Shown in pieces: positions 1-6,307 of a DNA stretch of 20,229 nucleotides (within the stretch, counting starts at the first letter, position 1; every line of letters begins with the position of its first letter). A program made the position numbers and the translations under genes. The notes beneath the pieces are model-generated. The model searched no databases, was not told the origin of the DNA, and was given only the letters and a program-made list of their open reading frames with translations. Source of the DNA: Thermofilum sp. ex4484_15 (GTDB taxonomy: Archaea; Thermoproteota; Thermoprotei; Thermofilales; EX4484-15); contig NJEH01000002.1 of the NCBI GenBank assembly GCA_002254595.1, positions 1 through 20,229 on the forward strand, written 5' to 3'.

Positions 1-16
1 TTAATAAGGGAAAAAC

Positions 17-27
17 CTTTATTTATT
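17..27 (+). promoter_or_regulatory. TATA-like promoter of tRNA-Cys
   Basis: An A/T-rich box, CTTTATTTATT, is centred about 27 bases before the first base of the mature tRNA. That is the normal archaeal TATA-to-start distance. The purine run just upstream (AGGGAAAAA) could serve as the BRE. Placement is inferred from spacing only. Confidence 0.55.
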
Positions 28-48
28 GCCTAACAGATATTTAATAGG

Positions 49-136
49 GCCGGGGTGGCCGAGCGGCTAAGGCGGCGGGCTGCAGAAGAGAGTGGAAACC
101 CGCTTTGTGTGGGTTCAACTCCCACCCCCGGCTCCA
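49..136 (+). tRNA. tRNA-Cys (GCA) with a 12-nt intron and encoded CCA
   Basis: The cloverleaf is complete. The acceptor stem pairs GCCGGGG (49-55) with CCCCGGC (126-132), followed by discriminator U133 and an encoded CCA (134-136). The D arm is 58-73, the anticodon stem pairs 75-79 with 99-103, and the T arm is 109-125 with loop TTCAACT. The variable region is only five bases (104-108), which excludes the long-armed Ser and Leu tRNAs. Removing 86-97 leaves the loop CTGCAGA with anticodon GCA at 82-84. U73 and the GCCGGGG acceptor are typical of archaeal tRNA-Cys. The mature length is 76 nt including CCA. It is convergent with the leftward operon that ends at 156. Confidence 0.93.
86..97 (+). 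other. 12-nt tRNA intron at the canonical 37/38 site
   Basis: The anticodon loop of the precursor has 19 bases instead of 7. Bases 80-83 (CTGC) can pair with 92-95 (GTGG) through C-G, U-G, G-U and C-G pairs. This leaves three-base bulges 84-86 and 96-98. Cutting after the second base of each bulge removes exactly 86-97 and joins position 37 to 38. The intron has no inner helix, only a five-base loop (87-91), so this is a relaxed bulge-helix-loop substrate rather than a full bulge-helix-bulge. The tRNA splicing endonuclease is expected to cut it. Confidence 0.85.
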
Positions 137-140
137 TTTT
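137..140 (+). terminator. Short T run after tRNA-Cys
   Basis: Four T residues directly follow the encoded CCA, in a 19-base gap between the tRNA and the convergent gene ending at 156. Short U tracts can end archaeal transcription, but this one is minimal, so the call is tentative. Confidence 0.3.
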
Positions 141-155
141 AACCCAATCAAAAAA

Positions 156-1448
156 TTACGACTTTACCTTAAAAGTTACATTCTCTAATAGCTTAAAATC
201 TATGTATGGCCATATTACTTTAGTATCGCTTACGAAAGATGGTTTACCGTAACCTTCTTCAGGTAAGCTTATTATTACCTTCTTACTACCTCTGCATCCG
301 CCTATTAATTCCAGCGGCACTCCTTTTATAGGTCCTTTAGCTACCTCGCCCCAGGCCTTAAAGAACTTAGTTAGTTTAAACCCGCCGTCTATATACTCTG
401 GCTTAGGCCTAAATTTGAGCTCCTTCATAATTAACTTCATCGAGAAATGAGTTTCGTTAATCGCTGAGAACCTTAGGAGGAATCCCGTATTACTCACATC
501 TATGTTAGCGGTCTCTAGGAAAATCCTTACTCTCTTACTTTCTTTGACCTTAGAGGGAGGGGCAAGGTAATGGAGGTATTTAGCGTATATAAGTATTAAT
601 CCGTTAAGATACTTAGCTAAGTTCTTAGTCCGAGATATCGCCCTTATGTTTAAAGTACCTTCATAAGCGTTAAAGGTTAACTTACTGTAACTACTAATGG
701 TTTCTAGTTTTAAGCTCTTAGCTAATTCCTTAACCTCATCATAGAATTCCTTAGGCAGGTTAGAGTATTTACTTGGGAATGTAAACTTTAACGTACTTAT
801 TTCACCTTCTGCTCGGAAACTTAAATTAAATTTAAATGAACGGCGCTCTATGTTATAGCTTATTAGCTTAACTTCTACTAATTTTACAGTAGAATTGGTA
901 ATCCTACTGATTTTATCCTTTAACTCCTTAACCTTCTTATTGAAGTTCCTGAAGAACTTGCTTACCTTAGCTTTAGTTATATTGAGTAAGGGATTGTACC
1001 AGACCTCTCCACTTACCTCTCCTAAAGCCTCTTTCTTTGTAAAGGAACTCCTTACCTTAAGTATTGCGAAATTAGGAGCATCCAGGTTAAGCAAGAAATT
1101 ACCTTTACCCTTAAAGGACGTAGAAACTAAGGTAAGGTCTCTTATGCTGGAAATGAAGGGTATTACTATAAGTGCTGAAGGGCTAAATGTAGCATTTAAG
1201 GTAAATGACGTATATGTCACTTCATTGCCTACCTTAATGGAGGAACTTAAGTTAAGGTCCTCTAAGGGTAAACTCTTATTAAATTTGGTTATGTTAATTA
1301 ATGTTAAGTCTGCTATTACATTACCGCTAGGGTAAACGGTCATAATTAACTTACCCCTGGGGGATCCTGAAGGTAACTGGTAGGCTATTAACGGCGCTAC
1401 GGTTAGCAGTAGCGCTATTATTAATACCTTAACATAACATAGTTTCAA
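156..1448 (-). CDS. Secreted, sequon-rich protein of unknown function
   Basis: The 430-residue protein has a classical export signal: K2 and K7, then a hydrophobic stretch of about 15 residues ending near residue 22. No transmembrane anchor is visible at the C-terminus, so it is probably released or loosely bound outside the membrane. The rest looks beta-rich, with many N-x-S/T sites (NIT, NKS, NLS, NAT, NST, NET, NVT and others), consistent with archaeal N-glycosylation. I recognise no catalytic motif and no family. The start is TTG at 1446-1448, with a GGAGG ribosome binding site four bases upstream. It follows pyrH by 80 bases and may have its own promoter, since a TATAATTAA-like box lies at about 1511-1518. 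It ends 19 bases from the tRNA-Cys gene, tail to tail. Confidence 0.85.
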   Translation of the reverse strand: MKLCYVKVLIIALLLTVAPLIAYQLPSGSPRGKLIMTVYPSGNVIADLTLINITKFNKSLPLEDLNLSSSIKVGNEVTYTSFTLNATFSPSALIVIPFISSIRDLTLVSTSFKGKGNFLLNLDAPNFAILKVRSSFTKKEALGEVSGEVWYNPLLNITKAKVSKFFRNFNKKVKELKDKISRITNSTVKLVEVKLISYNIERRSFKFNLSFRAEGEISTLKFTFPSKYSNLPKEFYDEVKELAKSLKLETISSYSKLTFNAYEGTLNIRAISRTKNLAKYLNGLILIYAKYLHYLAPPSKVKESKRVRIFLETANIDVSNTGFLLRFSAINETHFSMKLIMKELKFRPKPEYIDGGFKLTKFFKAWGEVAKGPIKGVPLELIGGCRGSKKVIISLPEEGYGKPSFVSDTKVIWPYIDFKLLENVTFKVKS

Positions 1449-1461
1449 GCGGCCTCCCCGC
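1449..1461 (-). promoter_or_regulatory. Hairpin presenting the ribosome binding site
   Basis: On the minus strand, directly before the TTG start at 1448, GCGG (1461-1458) can pair with CCGC (1452-1449). The five-base loop is GGAGG (1457-1453), which is the Shine-Dalgarno core. The pairing is seen directly; any regulatory role is inference. Confidence 0.35.
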
Positions 1462-1528
1462 CTTATACTCTTCCAACTGATTAATTAGTTTAGCGTTTTT
1501 AAGAGTTCCTTAATTATACCATGCCCTA

Positions 1529-2218
1529 TCAACTATAGACGATGCGGGTTCCTAATCCTCCCTCCCTTACTGCTTTAATTATATTAGAAGGGGGTATGCC
1601 CTTGAAAATTACCGTAGGTATCCTAGATCTCCTTAGTATCTCAATGGTCATAAGATCCAAGAGTTTGTAAGTACCCGGTAAGGACTTATATCCCCTTAAT
1701 ACGTGCGTTAACTCCTTAATGGTTACCTTACTTAACATCTTAGCGTTAGGATTGACCTTGGGATCAGCATCATAGACCCCCTCTACATCGGTAGCTAATA
1801 AAAGTAAATCTGCATCTAAATTCTCCGCTACTAAGGCAGCTACGGCGGTAGTAGAGTAACCTGGTTGAATTCCACCCATTACTACTACAGTATTTTTAGC
1901 GATTAAGGAGGATAGTTCCTCTAGGTTCCTAGGAATCTCATAAGGAGCAAGGCCCTTTAAGCAGTAGGCTAGTAAAAGAGCATTAATTCTAGTTACTTGA
2001 ATTCCCATTAGATCTAATATCGATTTATTTTCGTTAATTCTGCTTAACACCTTTAGGTACTCCCTAGCTACCTTACCCCCTCCTACTACGACCACTAATT
2101 TCTCCACTTCGCTGCTTAACTCCCTTATGACATTACTTAACCCTATTAGGTAAGCTGAATCTATTGTCTTAATTTCACTTGATATTAAATGTCCACCTAC
2201 CTTAAGTACTAATTTCAT
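1529..2218 (-). CDS. pyrH: UMP kinase (archaeal PyrH type)
   Basis: This amino-acid-kinase-family protein phosphorylates UMP to UDP with ATP in cytosolic pyrimidine synthesis. It opens with the family strand and glycine loop (KVGGH, residues 6-10), then the VVVGGGKVAR motif around 44-53. A conserved GGIQPGYSTTAVAA segment near 114-127 and the nucleotide-binding segment ATDVEGVYDADPK follow. At 229 residues it has the usual length for archaeal UMP kinases. The ATG start has GAGGT upstream with a nine-base spacer. It lies 12 bases after the GPN GTPase stop, in the same operon as adenylate kinase, so nucleoside-monophosphate phosphorylation is clustered here. A different amino-acid-kinase specificity is possible but less likely. 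Confidence 0.92.
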   Translation of the reverse strand: MKLVLKVGGHLISSEIKTIDSAYLIGLSNVIRELSSEVEKLVVVVGGGKVAREYLKVLSRINENKSILDLMGIQVTRINALLLAYCLKGLAPYEIPRNLEELSSLIAKNTVVVMGGIQPGYSTTAVAALVAENLDADLLLLATDVEGVYDADPKVNPNAKMLSKVTIKELTHVLRGYKSLPGTYKLLDLMTIEILRRSRIPTVIFKGIPPSNIIKAVREGGLGTRIVYS

Positions 2219-2230
2219 ATAAGCTCTACC

Positions 2231-2998
2231 TCAAGGAGGTAACGATGTGTAATCCTCTCCCCCTACATATATCTCTTGGAGTAGGGAATAAACTCTCTCT
2301 AGACCCTTCCCTTCTGTAGAGGAGACGGGTATTAAATCGAAGACAGATAGGTAATCGGAAAGCGCTCTAATTATGCTCTCATGTATTACCTTCTCGTAAC
2401 CGCTTTCCTCCCTTAGATCCCTTAATAACGCTTCAGGATCACCTATCCACTCCTTTATCCTCTCTATATCCTCTTCTCTTATTAGGTCTACTTTATTTAA
2501 AGCTATTATCTGAGGTTTAGAAAGCCTGTAATGCGTAGACGCCGCCAGGAGGAGTAATGATATGAAACTAGAAGGGCTTAAGGAAAGTAATGAATCGAAG
2601 AGAAATACCACAGCGCATCTATCTCCTGACAACCTAGAGATTACTTCTAAGCCCGAAGCTCTAAATACAAAAAGCTCCATTTGACCCGGAGTATCGAAGA
2701 TTATATATCCTGGTTTAGCTTCGTAAATCTTATCCTTTATATCCTCTATATATAGCGTCACCTCGTCCACTGCCTCTATTATGGCTCCGTTAGGGCCTAG
2801 GTCTTTCCTTGCCATTAGTTCTTTCACCGTAACATAATCCCTTACGTCTACGTCCGGTTCGTAGGGGATCTTCTCGGCAGCCGGATCCATGTTCACTAGT
2901 AGGTAATCTAAGTTAAAGTCACTAAGTAAATCGGAAAAGGAAGCTACGAACGTGGACTTACCCGATCCAGCAGGTCCTAAAATGAATACTGAGAGCGT
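2231..2998 (-). CDS. GPN-loop GTPase, probable ACG start
   Basis: This is a GPN-loop GTPase of the eukaryotic GPN1/Npa3 relatives, a family whose eukaryotic members help assemble RNA polymerase; the archaeal role is not settled. Read from ACG at 2998-2996 it has 255 residues. Its motifs are the P-loop GPAGSGKST (8-16), the family-defining GPN (68-70), DTPGQ (102-106), NKVD (168-171) and a late VSS. The first standard in-frame start (GTG, 2896-2894) would remove the P-loop and 34 residues, giving a protein unable to bind nucleotide. No ATG, GTG or TTG lies upstream before the in-frame stop. ACG overlaps the stop of the preceding gene (TAACG, where TAATG would be usual) and has GGAGGT nine bases upstream, the same spacing as pyrH. 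The alternatives are another near-cognate start or a single-base error. Confidence 0.85.
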   Translation of the reverse strand, partial: TLSVFILGPAGSGKSTFVASFSDLLSDFNLDYLLVNMDPAAEKIPYEPDVDVRDYVTVKELMARKDLGPNGAIIEAVDEVTLYIEDIKDKIYEAKPGYIIFDTPGQMELFVFRASGLEVISRLSGDRCAVVFLFDSLLSLSPSSFISLLLLAASTHYRLSKPQIIALNKVDLIREEDIERIKEWIGDPEALLRDLREESGYEKVIHESIIRALSDYLSVFDLIPVSSTEGKGLERVYSLLQEIYVGGEDYTSLPP

Positions 2999-3372
2999 TA
3001 AGCTTCTACCTCCTTTAATACTTCTCCTTTCCTTCTTTCATATATTTCCTTAAGCTTTAAAGCGAAGTGGCCATCTATCTCATCTATCTGATCCTGTAAG
3101 GATCGATATCCGTTTTTCCTAATTTCCTCTAACGCCTCCTCTATGGGTTTACCCCTCCTCCTCTCTATATCCTCTATGATTTTTATAAACACGGTCTTAC
3201 TGAACCCTCCGAAGTCGATAATACAAGGCGGCGGTTTTAGCTTTAAGGCCTTTAAACTTTCCGCTAATACGTAACATGCCTCAGGATCCCTACCTTCTGG
3301 GCACCTTTCCTCGCAGAAGGCTAATGCGTACTTTAATAGCCTAATGAAATCCTCCTCCCTTATTACCACCAT
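2998..3372 (-). CDS. Uncharacterised 124-aa protein between adkA and the GPN GTPase
   Basis: I do not recognise this family. It is a soluble, charged, mainly helical protein with no signal peptide or membrane segment. An N-terminal cysteine cluster (CEERCPEGRDPEAC, residues 19-32) could bind metal or form disulfides, although a fourth ligand (C49) lies farther along. The C-terminal half is acidic and basic helix (GKPIEEALEEIRKNG and on). The start is ATG, 10 bases after adkA. The stop TAA shares a base with the ACG start of the GPN GTPase, so translation of the two is probably coupled. Co-expression with nucleotide kinases and a GTPase hints at a housekeeping role, but no function can be assigned. 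Confidence 0.85.
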   Translation of the reverse strand: MVVIREEDFIRLLKYALAFCEERCPEGRDPEACYVLAESLKALKLKPPPCIIDFGGFSKTVFIKIIEDIERRRGKPIEEALEEIRKNGYRSLQDQIDEIDGHFALKLKEIYERRKGEVLKEVEA

Positions 3373-3382
3373 CCTACCGATA

Positions 3383-4030
3383 TTAACCCCCTCTAGAGTT
3401 ACGGTGAGCCTTAATTAAATCAGCTAACATTTTAGCTCCTATTTCTGCATGTTCGAAAGGTCTAGTTTGAGGTATCTTCCTGAAATCCAATACCTTAACG
3501 CAAGCTTCTACTTCATGGGCTGCGGCTACAGCGAAGTATCTGTTCATCTGCTGATGAAGCTCTATTTCCTCTGGGCTTTCTATATCCCTTCTGCTCCTAG
3601 GTTGCCTTATGGTGCCTACCTCAGTAACTACGGGCTTCTTTAATCCTACGTCCTTCAACCTCCTCTCTACTATTAATTGAGGATCGAACTCCATTACTAC
3701 TATTACGTCCGGCCTTAAGACCTTAACTACCCTGCTCGGTAAGCCTGGATAATATCCGGTAGCCATCTTTATAGCTACGTGAGTATCTATGACTACATCT
3801 CCTGGTAGCTCGCTGATTTCCTTAGCTGCTTCTTCCTGCAATTTCCTATACTCCTCTAAACTTAACTTCTTCCTCATTTCGTCCCTATCTTTTATCCCGT
3901 AAGTAGCTTTTGCTTTTTCAAACATAAAATCTCCAAAATTAACTACCCTAACCTCTGGCATAATTTTCTTAAGCAATTGTAAAGTAGTCGTTTTGCCCGC
4001 CCCTGGTACGGCTACCACTACTACCCTCAA
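3383..4030 (-). CDS. adkA: Adenylate kinase, archaeal type
   Basis: It interconverts ATP plus AMP with two ADP in the cytosol. The P-loop AVPGAGKTT lies at residues 7-15, with Ala in place of the usual first Gly, which the Walker A consensus allows. A NFGDFMFEKA segment near 31-40 matches the AMP-binding region of archaeal AdkA, and DTHVAIKMATGYYPG follows around 101-115. The 215-residue length fits the archaeal family. The start is TTG at 4028-4030, preceded by GGTGGTGA. It is the second gene of the leftward operon, after hps (gap 23 bases), and is followed closely by the 124-aa orphan. Confidence 0.93.
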   Translation of the reverse strand: MRVVVVAVPGAGKTTTLQLLKKIMPEVRVVNFGDFMFEKAKATYGIKDRDEMRKKLSLEEYRKLQEEAAKEISELPGDVVIDTHVAIKMATGYYPGLPSRVVKVLRPDVIVVMEFDPQLIVERRLKDVGLKKPVVTEVGTIRQPRSRRDIESPEEIELHQQMNRYFAVAAAHEVEACVKVLDFRKIPQTRPFEHAEIGAKMLADLIKAHRNSRGG

Positions 4031-4053
4031 TTATCACCACCTATTGTCCAAAA

Positions 4054-4698
4054 TCATAGTTTACCCATAGCTCTTAATATTCTTTCAGTAGCTTCCCTAG
4101 GCTTAACAGAACCGGTAATAGCCTTCCCTACCACTATTATATCTAAATCTTTATATAATCTAGCACTCTCCTCGTCTATACCTCCTGCTACCGCTACTTT
4201 AATTCCGTACCTATCCTTTATGCGGAAGGCGTATTCCTTTAAATTATCTACCTTAATACCCCTACTTCTCTGCACGTCTATGCCTACATGTAAGCAGACG
4301 TAATGGGCGCCTAGCGAATAAGCTTTTAGTACGACTTCCTCTAGCTCCTTAACCCCTAAGGTATCTACCATTACCTCCTTACCTAACTCCGTAGCTCTCC
4401 TTAAAACGCTCTTGATAGTTTCCACATCAGCAGCTCCTAATACAGTAACCATATCTGCTCCTGCTTCGAAAGCCAACGAAGCTTCCAAGTAGCCGCAATC
4501 CGCGATTTTCATATCCGCCACTATTTTAGCCTCTGGGAAGCTCTCCCTAAGAACTCTGATAGAGTGTACTCCCTCTGCTTTTATTAAGGGAGTACCGATT
4601 TCAAGTAAATCGGCTCCTCCTTCGATTACCTCCTTAGCTATCTTTAACGCCGCTCTAAGGGATATGATATCTAAAGCTACCTGTAATAGGGCGCACAT
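4054..4698 (-). CDS. hps: 3-hexulose-6-phosphate synthase
   Basis: This TIM-barrel enzyme of the orotidine-phosphate decarboxylase superfamily interconverts D-arabino-hex-3-ulose 6-phosphate with ribulose 5-phosphate plus formaldehyde. In archaea lacking the oxidative pentose pathway, the reverse direction supplies ribose phosphate. The catalytic D-x-K-x-x-D motif is at 62-67 (DMKIAD), followed by GADMVTVLGA and the phosphate-binding AVAGGI and IIVVGKAITGS loops. It is 214 residues, a stand-alone synthase with no fused isomerase; no isomerase gene is visible in the window. It is the first gene of a leftward operon with nucleotide kinases, which fits a pentose-for-nucleotides role. Its ATG has no clear Shine-Dalgarno site. 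Confidence 0.9.
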   Translation of the reverse strand: MCALLQVALDIISLRAALKIAKEVIEGGADLLEIGTPLIKAEGVHSIRVLRESFPEAKIVADMKIADCGYLEASLAFEAGADMVTVLGAADVETIKSVLRRATELGKEVMVDTLGVKELEEVVLKAYSLGAHYVCLHVGIDVQRSRGIKVDNLKEYAFRIKDRYGIKVAVAGGIDEESARLYKDLDIIVVGKAITGSVKPREATERILRAMGKL

Positions 4699-4730
4699 AA
4701 AGCCCCGGAAGTAGTATTTTGAGTTCCCCT

Positions 4731-4740
4731 TTAAACTATA
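4731..4740 (-). promoter_or_regulatory. TATA-like box for the hps operon
   Basis: On the minus strand TATAGTTTAA lies roughly 33-42 bases before the hps ATG. Transcription would begin about 10 bases before the ATG. A very short leader agrees with the missing Shine-Dalgarno site. The call rests on spacing and composition only. Confidence 0.4.
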
Positions 4741-4749
4741 TTGCGATAG

Positions 4750-4758
4750 AAATATAAT
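4750..4758 (+). promoter_or_regulatory. TATA-like box for the aKMT operon
   Basis: AAATATAAT lies in the divergent gap between hps and the methyltransferase gene. A start about 25 bases downstream leaves a leader of some 15-20 bases containing GGCGGGGAGAGGT before the ATG at 4797. Confidence 0.45.
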
Positions 4759-4796
4759 TCAATACATTATTCGGAATTCGGGCGGGGAGAGGTTAT

Positions 4797-5267
4797 ATGA
4801 GCTATCCTCAAGTACCTTTCGTGCCCACTCCCTTAAGCGTGGTAAGGAAGATGTTGGAATTAGCTGAACTTAAGCCTGGAGAAGTTCTTTATGATTTAGG
4901 TTGCGGGGATGGGAGGATTATAATTATGGCAGCAAAGGAATTCGGGGCCAGGGCGGTAGGCATAGAGTTAAGGAAGGATTTAGTAGAGCAGTGCATAAAG
5001 GAAGTAAAGAGGCAGGGTTTAGAGGATAAAATAACTGTAATCCATGGGAACTTCTTCGATATAAATGTAGGTGAAGCTGATGTAGTTACGCTATACCTCT
5101 TAACTAGCGTTAATGAAAAGTTAAAACCTAAGTTAGAGAAGGAATTAAGGAGTGGAGCTAGAGTAGTCTCCCACGACTTCGAAGTAGTGGGATGGAAGCC
5201 CTTAAGAGTAGAGTCGATTTACGATCAATGGAGGAGTCATAAAATATACCTGTATAGAGTGCCTTAA
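4797..5267 (+). CDS. aKMT: Protein-lysine N-methyltransferase, aKMT type
   Basis: This small class I SAM-dependent methyltransferase has 156 residues. Motif I, DLGCGDGR, is at 33-40 and is followed by the acidic VGIEL segment. The N-terminal FVPTP stretch, the V-x-x-LYLLTSVNEKLKPKLEKEL segment, VVSHDFEV and the C-terminal KIYLYRV strand resemble, from memory, the broad-specificity lysine methyltransferase described in Sulfolobus. That enzyme methylates surface lysines of many proteins, including chromatin proteins, and is linked to heat stability. The ATG is preceded by GAGAGGT with a short spacer. It is the first gene of a plus-strand run and precedes deoxyhypusine synthase, another protein-modifying enzyme. 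Target identity is inferred from the family. Confidence 0.85.
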   Translation: MSYPQVPFVPTPLSVVRKMLELAELKPGEVLYDLGCGDGRIIIMAAKEFGARAVGIELRKDLVEQCIKEVKRQGLEDKITVIHGNFFDINVGEADVVTLYLLTSVNEKLKPKLEKELRSGARVVSHDFEVVGWKPLRVESIYDQWRSHKIYLYRVP

Positions 5268-5284
5268 GCATTAGTGGTGAATAG

Positions 5285-6295
5285 ATGGTAAGAAAGGACG
5301 AATTATTAATTAAGGAAGTAGGAAGGCCTAGGTTAAGGAAAAATATAAGCTTTAAGGAGTTCTTCGACGAGCTTAGGCGTATAGGGGGGTTTACGGTAGA
5401 GGCCTTGGTTAAGGCATCAGATTACTTATTGGATATGATAAGGGATCCTAATGTAACTATATTTTTTTCATTTACGGCTAATCTAATAGCTACCGGCTTG
5501 AGGTCTCTAATAGCTGATTTCATTAGAGGGGGGTTTGTGGACGTTATCTTTACCACGGGGGGATCCTTGGACCACGATATAGCTAGGGCATTCGGAGGTA
5601 AGTATTACGTAGGAGATTTCGATTTAGACGATGTAATGTTAAGGGATCTTGGTATCCATAGGTTAGGTAATATACTTCTACCAATGGAAAGTTACGGACC
5701 TCTGATAGAGAGAACTACTTGGCCTCTTTTTGAAAAAGCTTTAAAGAGGAAGGAAGAATGGAGTATTAGGGAGTTAATCTGGTTTCTAGGAGAGAACTTA
5801 AGCGATGAGAATTCGATAATAAAAGTAGCCTCAGAATCGAAGGTCCCTATATACTCTCCTGGTCTTTTAGATTCAGCTCTCGGTAATGCGTTATTTACCT
5901 TTAACGAGAACTTAAGACTTAAGGGGAGGAGGGGACTTAAATTAAACCCCCTTAAGGATCTTAAGGAATTATCGGAAATAGTCTTCTCTTCCGATAAGAT
6001 AGGTGGATTAATAGTAGGTGGTGGCATAAGCAAGCACCACTTAATATGGTGGGCTCAGTACAGAGGAGGCTTAGAGTATGCAATATACTTAACCACAGCG
6101 GTGGAATGGGATGGGAGCTTAAGTGGAGCTAGAACAAAGGAAGCTATAAGCTGGGGCAAGATAAAACCCAATGCTAAGAGGGTGACGGTCTACGGGGATG
6201 CTACACTTACGTTACCTCTCCTACTTTATTACTTATATGAAAAATGCGAGGGGGAGAGAATAAAGCGTAAGAATAAGGATTTCGGATTACGTTAA
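5285..6295 (+). CDS. dys: Deoxyhypusine synthase
   Basis: It transfers the aminobutyl group of spermidine to a lysine of translation factor aIF5A, using NAD, the first step of hypusine formation. It is 336 residues. Landmarks are FSFTANLIATGLR and TTGGSLDHD (NAD and spermidine site), SKHH (249-252, the His pair near the active site) and EWDGSLSGARTKEAISWGK, ending in the lysine (K292) expected to form the enzyme-substrate intermediate. The C-terminal YGDATLTLPLL matches the family. The ATG has GGTGA upstream. It lies 17 bases after aKMT and 12 bases before the glycosyl-phosphate transferase, so one transcript is likely. Confidence 0.95.
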   Translation: MVRKDELLIKEVGRPRLRKNISFKEFFDELRRIGGFTVEALVKASDYLLDMIRDPNVTIFFSFTANLIATGLRSLIADFIRGGFVDVIFTTGGSLDHDIARAFGGKYYVGDFDLDDVMLRDLGIHRLGNILLPMESYGPLIERTTWPLFEKALKRKEEWSIRELIWFLGENLSDENSIIKVASESKVPIYSPGLLDSALGNALFTFNENLRLKGRRGLKLNPLKDLKELSEIVFSSDKIGGLIVGGGISKHHLIWWAQYRGGLEYAIYLTTAVEWDGSLSGARTKEAISWGKIKPNAKRVTVYGDATLTLPLLLYYLYEKCEGERIKRKNKDFGLR

Positions 6296-6307
6296 CGGGA
6301 AGGCATT

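Noticed and set aside
49..136. Reading the tRNA as Ser(GGA), by removing 82-93, or as Leu with anticodon CAG.
   Set aside because: The variable region has only five bases, so a long-armed Ser or Leu tRNA is excluded. CAG would also put G, not U, at position 33. U73, the acceptor sequence and the bulge geometry fit Cys(GCA).
895..1335. Long plus-strand frame inside the secreted-protein gene.
   Set aside because: It is antisense to a coherent signal-peptide protein and has low-complexity Leu/Ser/Lys content, no ribosome binding site and no recognisable motif.
2231..2896. A truncated GPN GTPase lacking its P-loop, or a pseudogene.
   Set aside because: The intact P-loop continues in frame upstream with no stop, and a ribosome binding site is present. 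The truncation comes only from requiring a standard start codon.
3551..3560. A C-box-like CTGATGAAG on the plus strand within adkA.
   Set aside because: It is inside a conserved coding region, and no matching D box or terminal stem is seen nearby.
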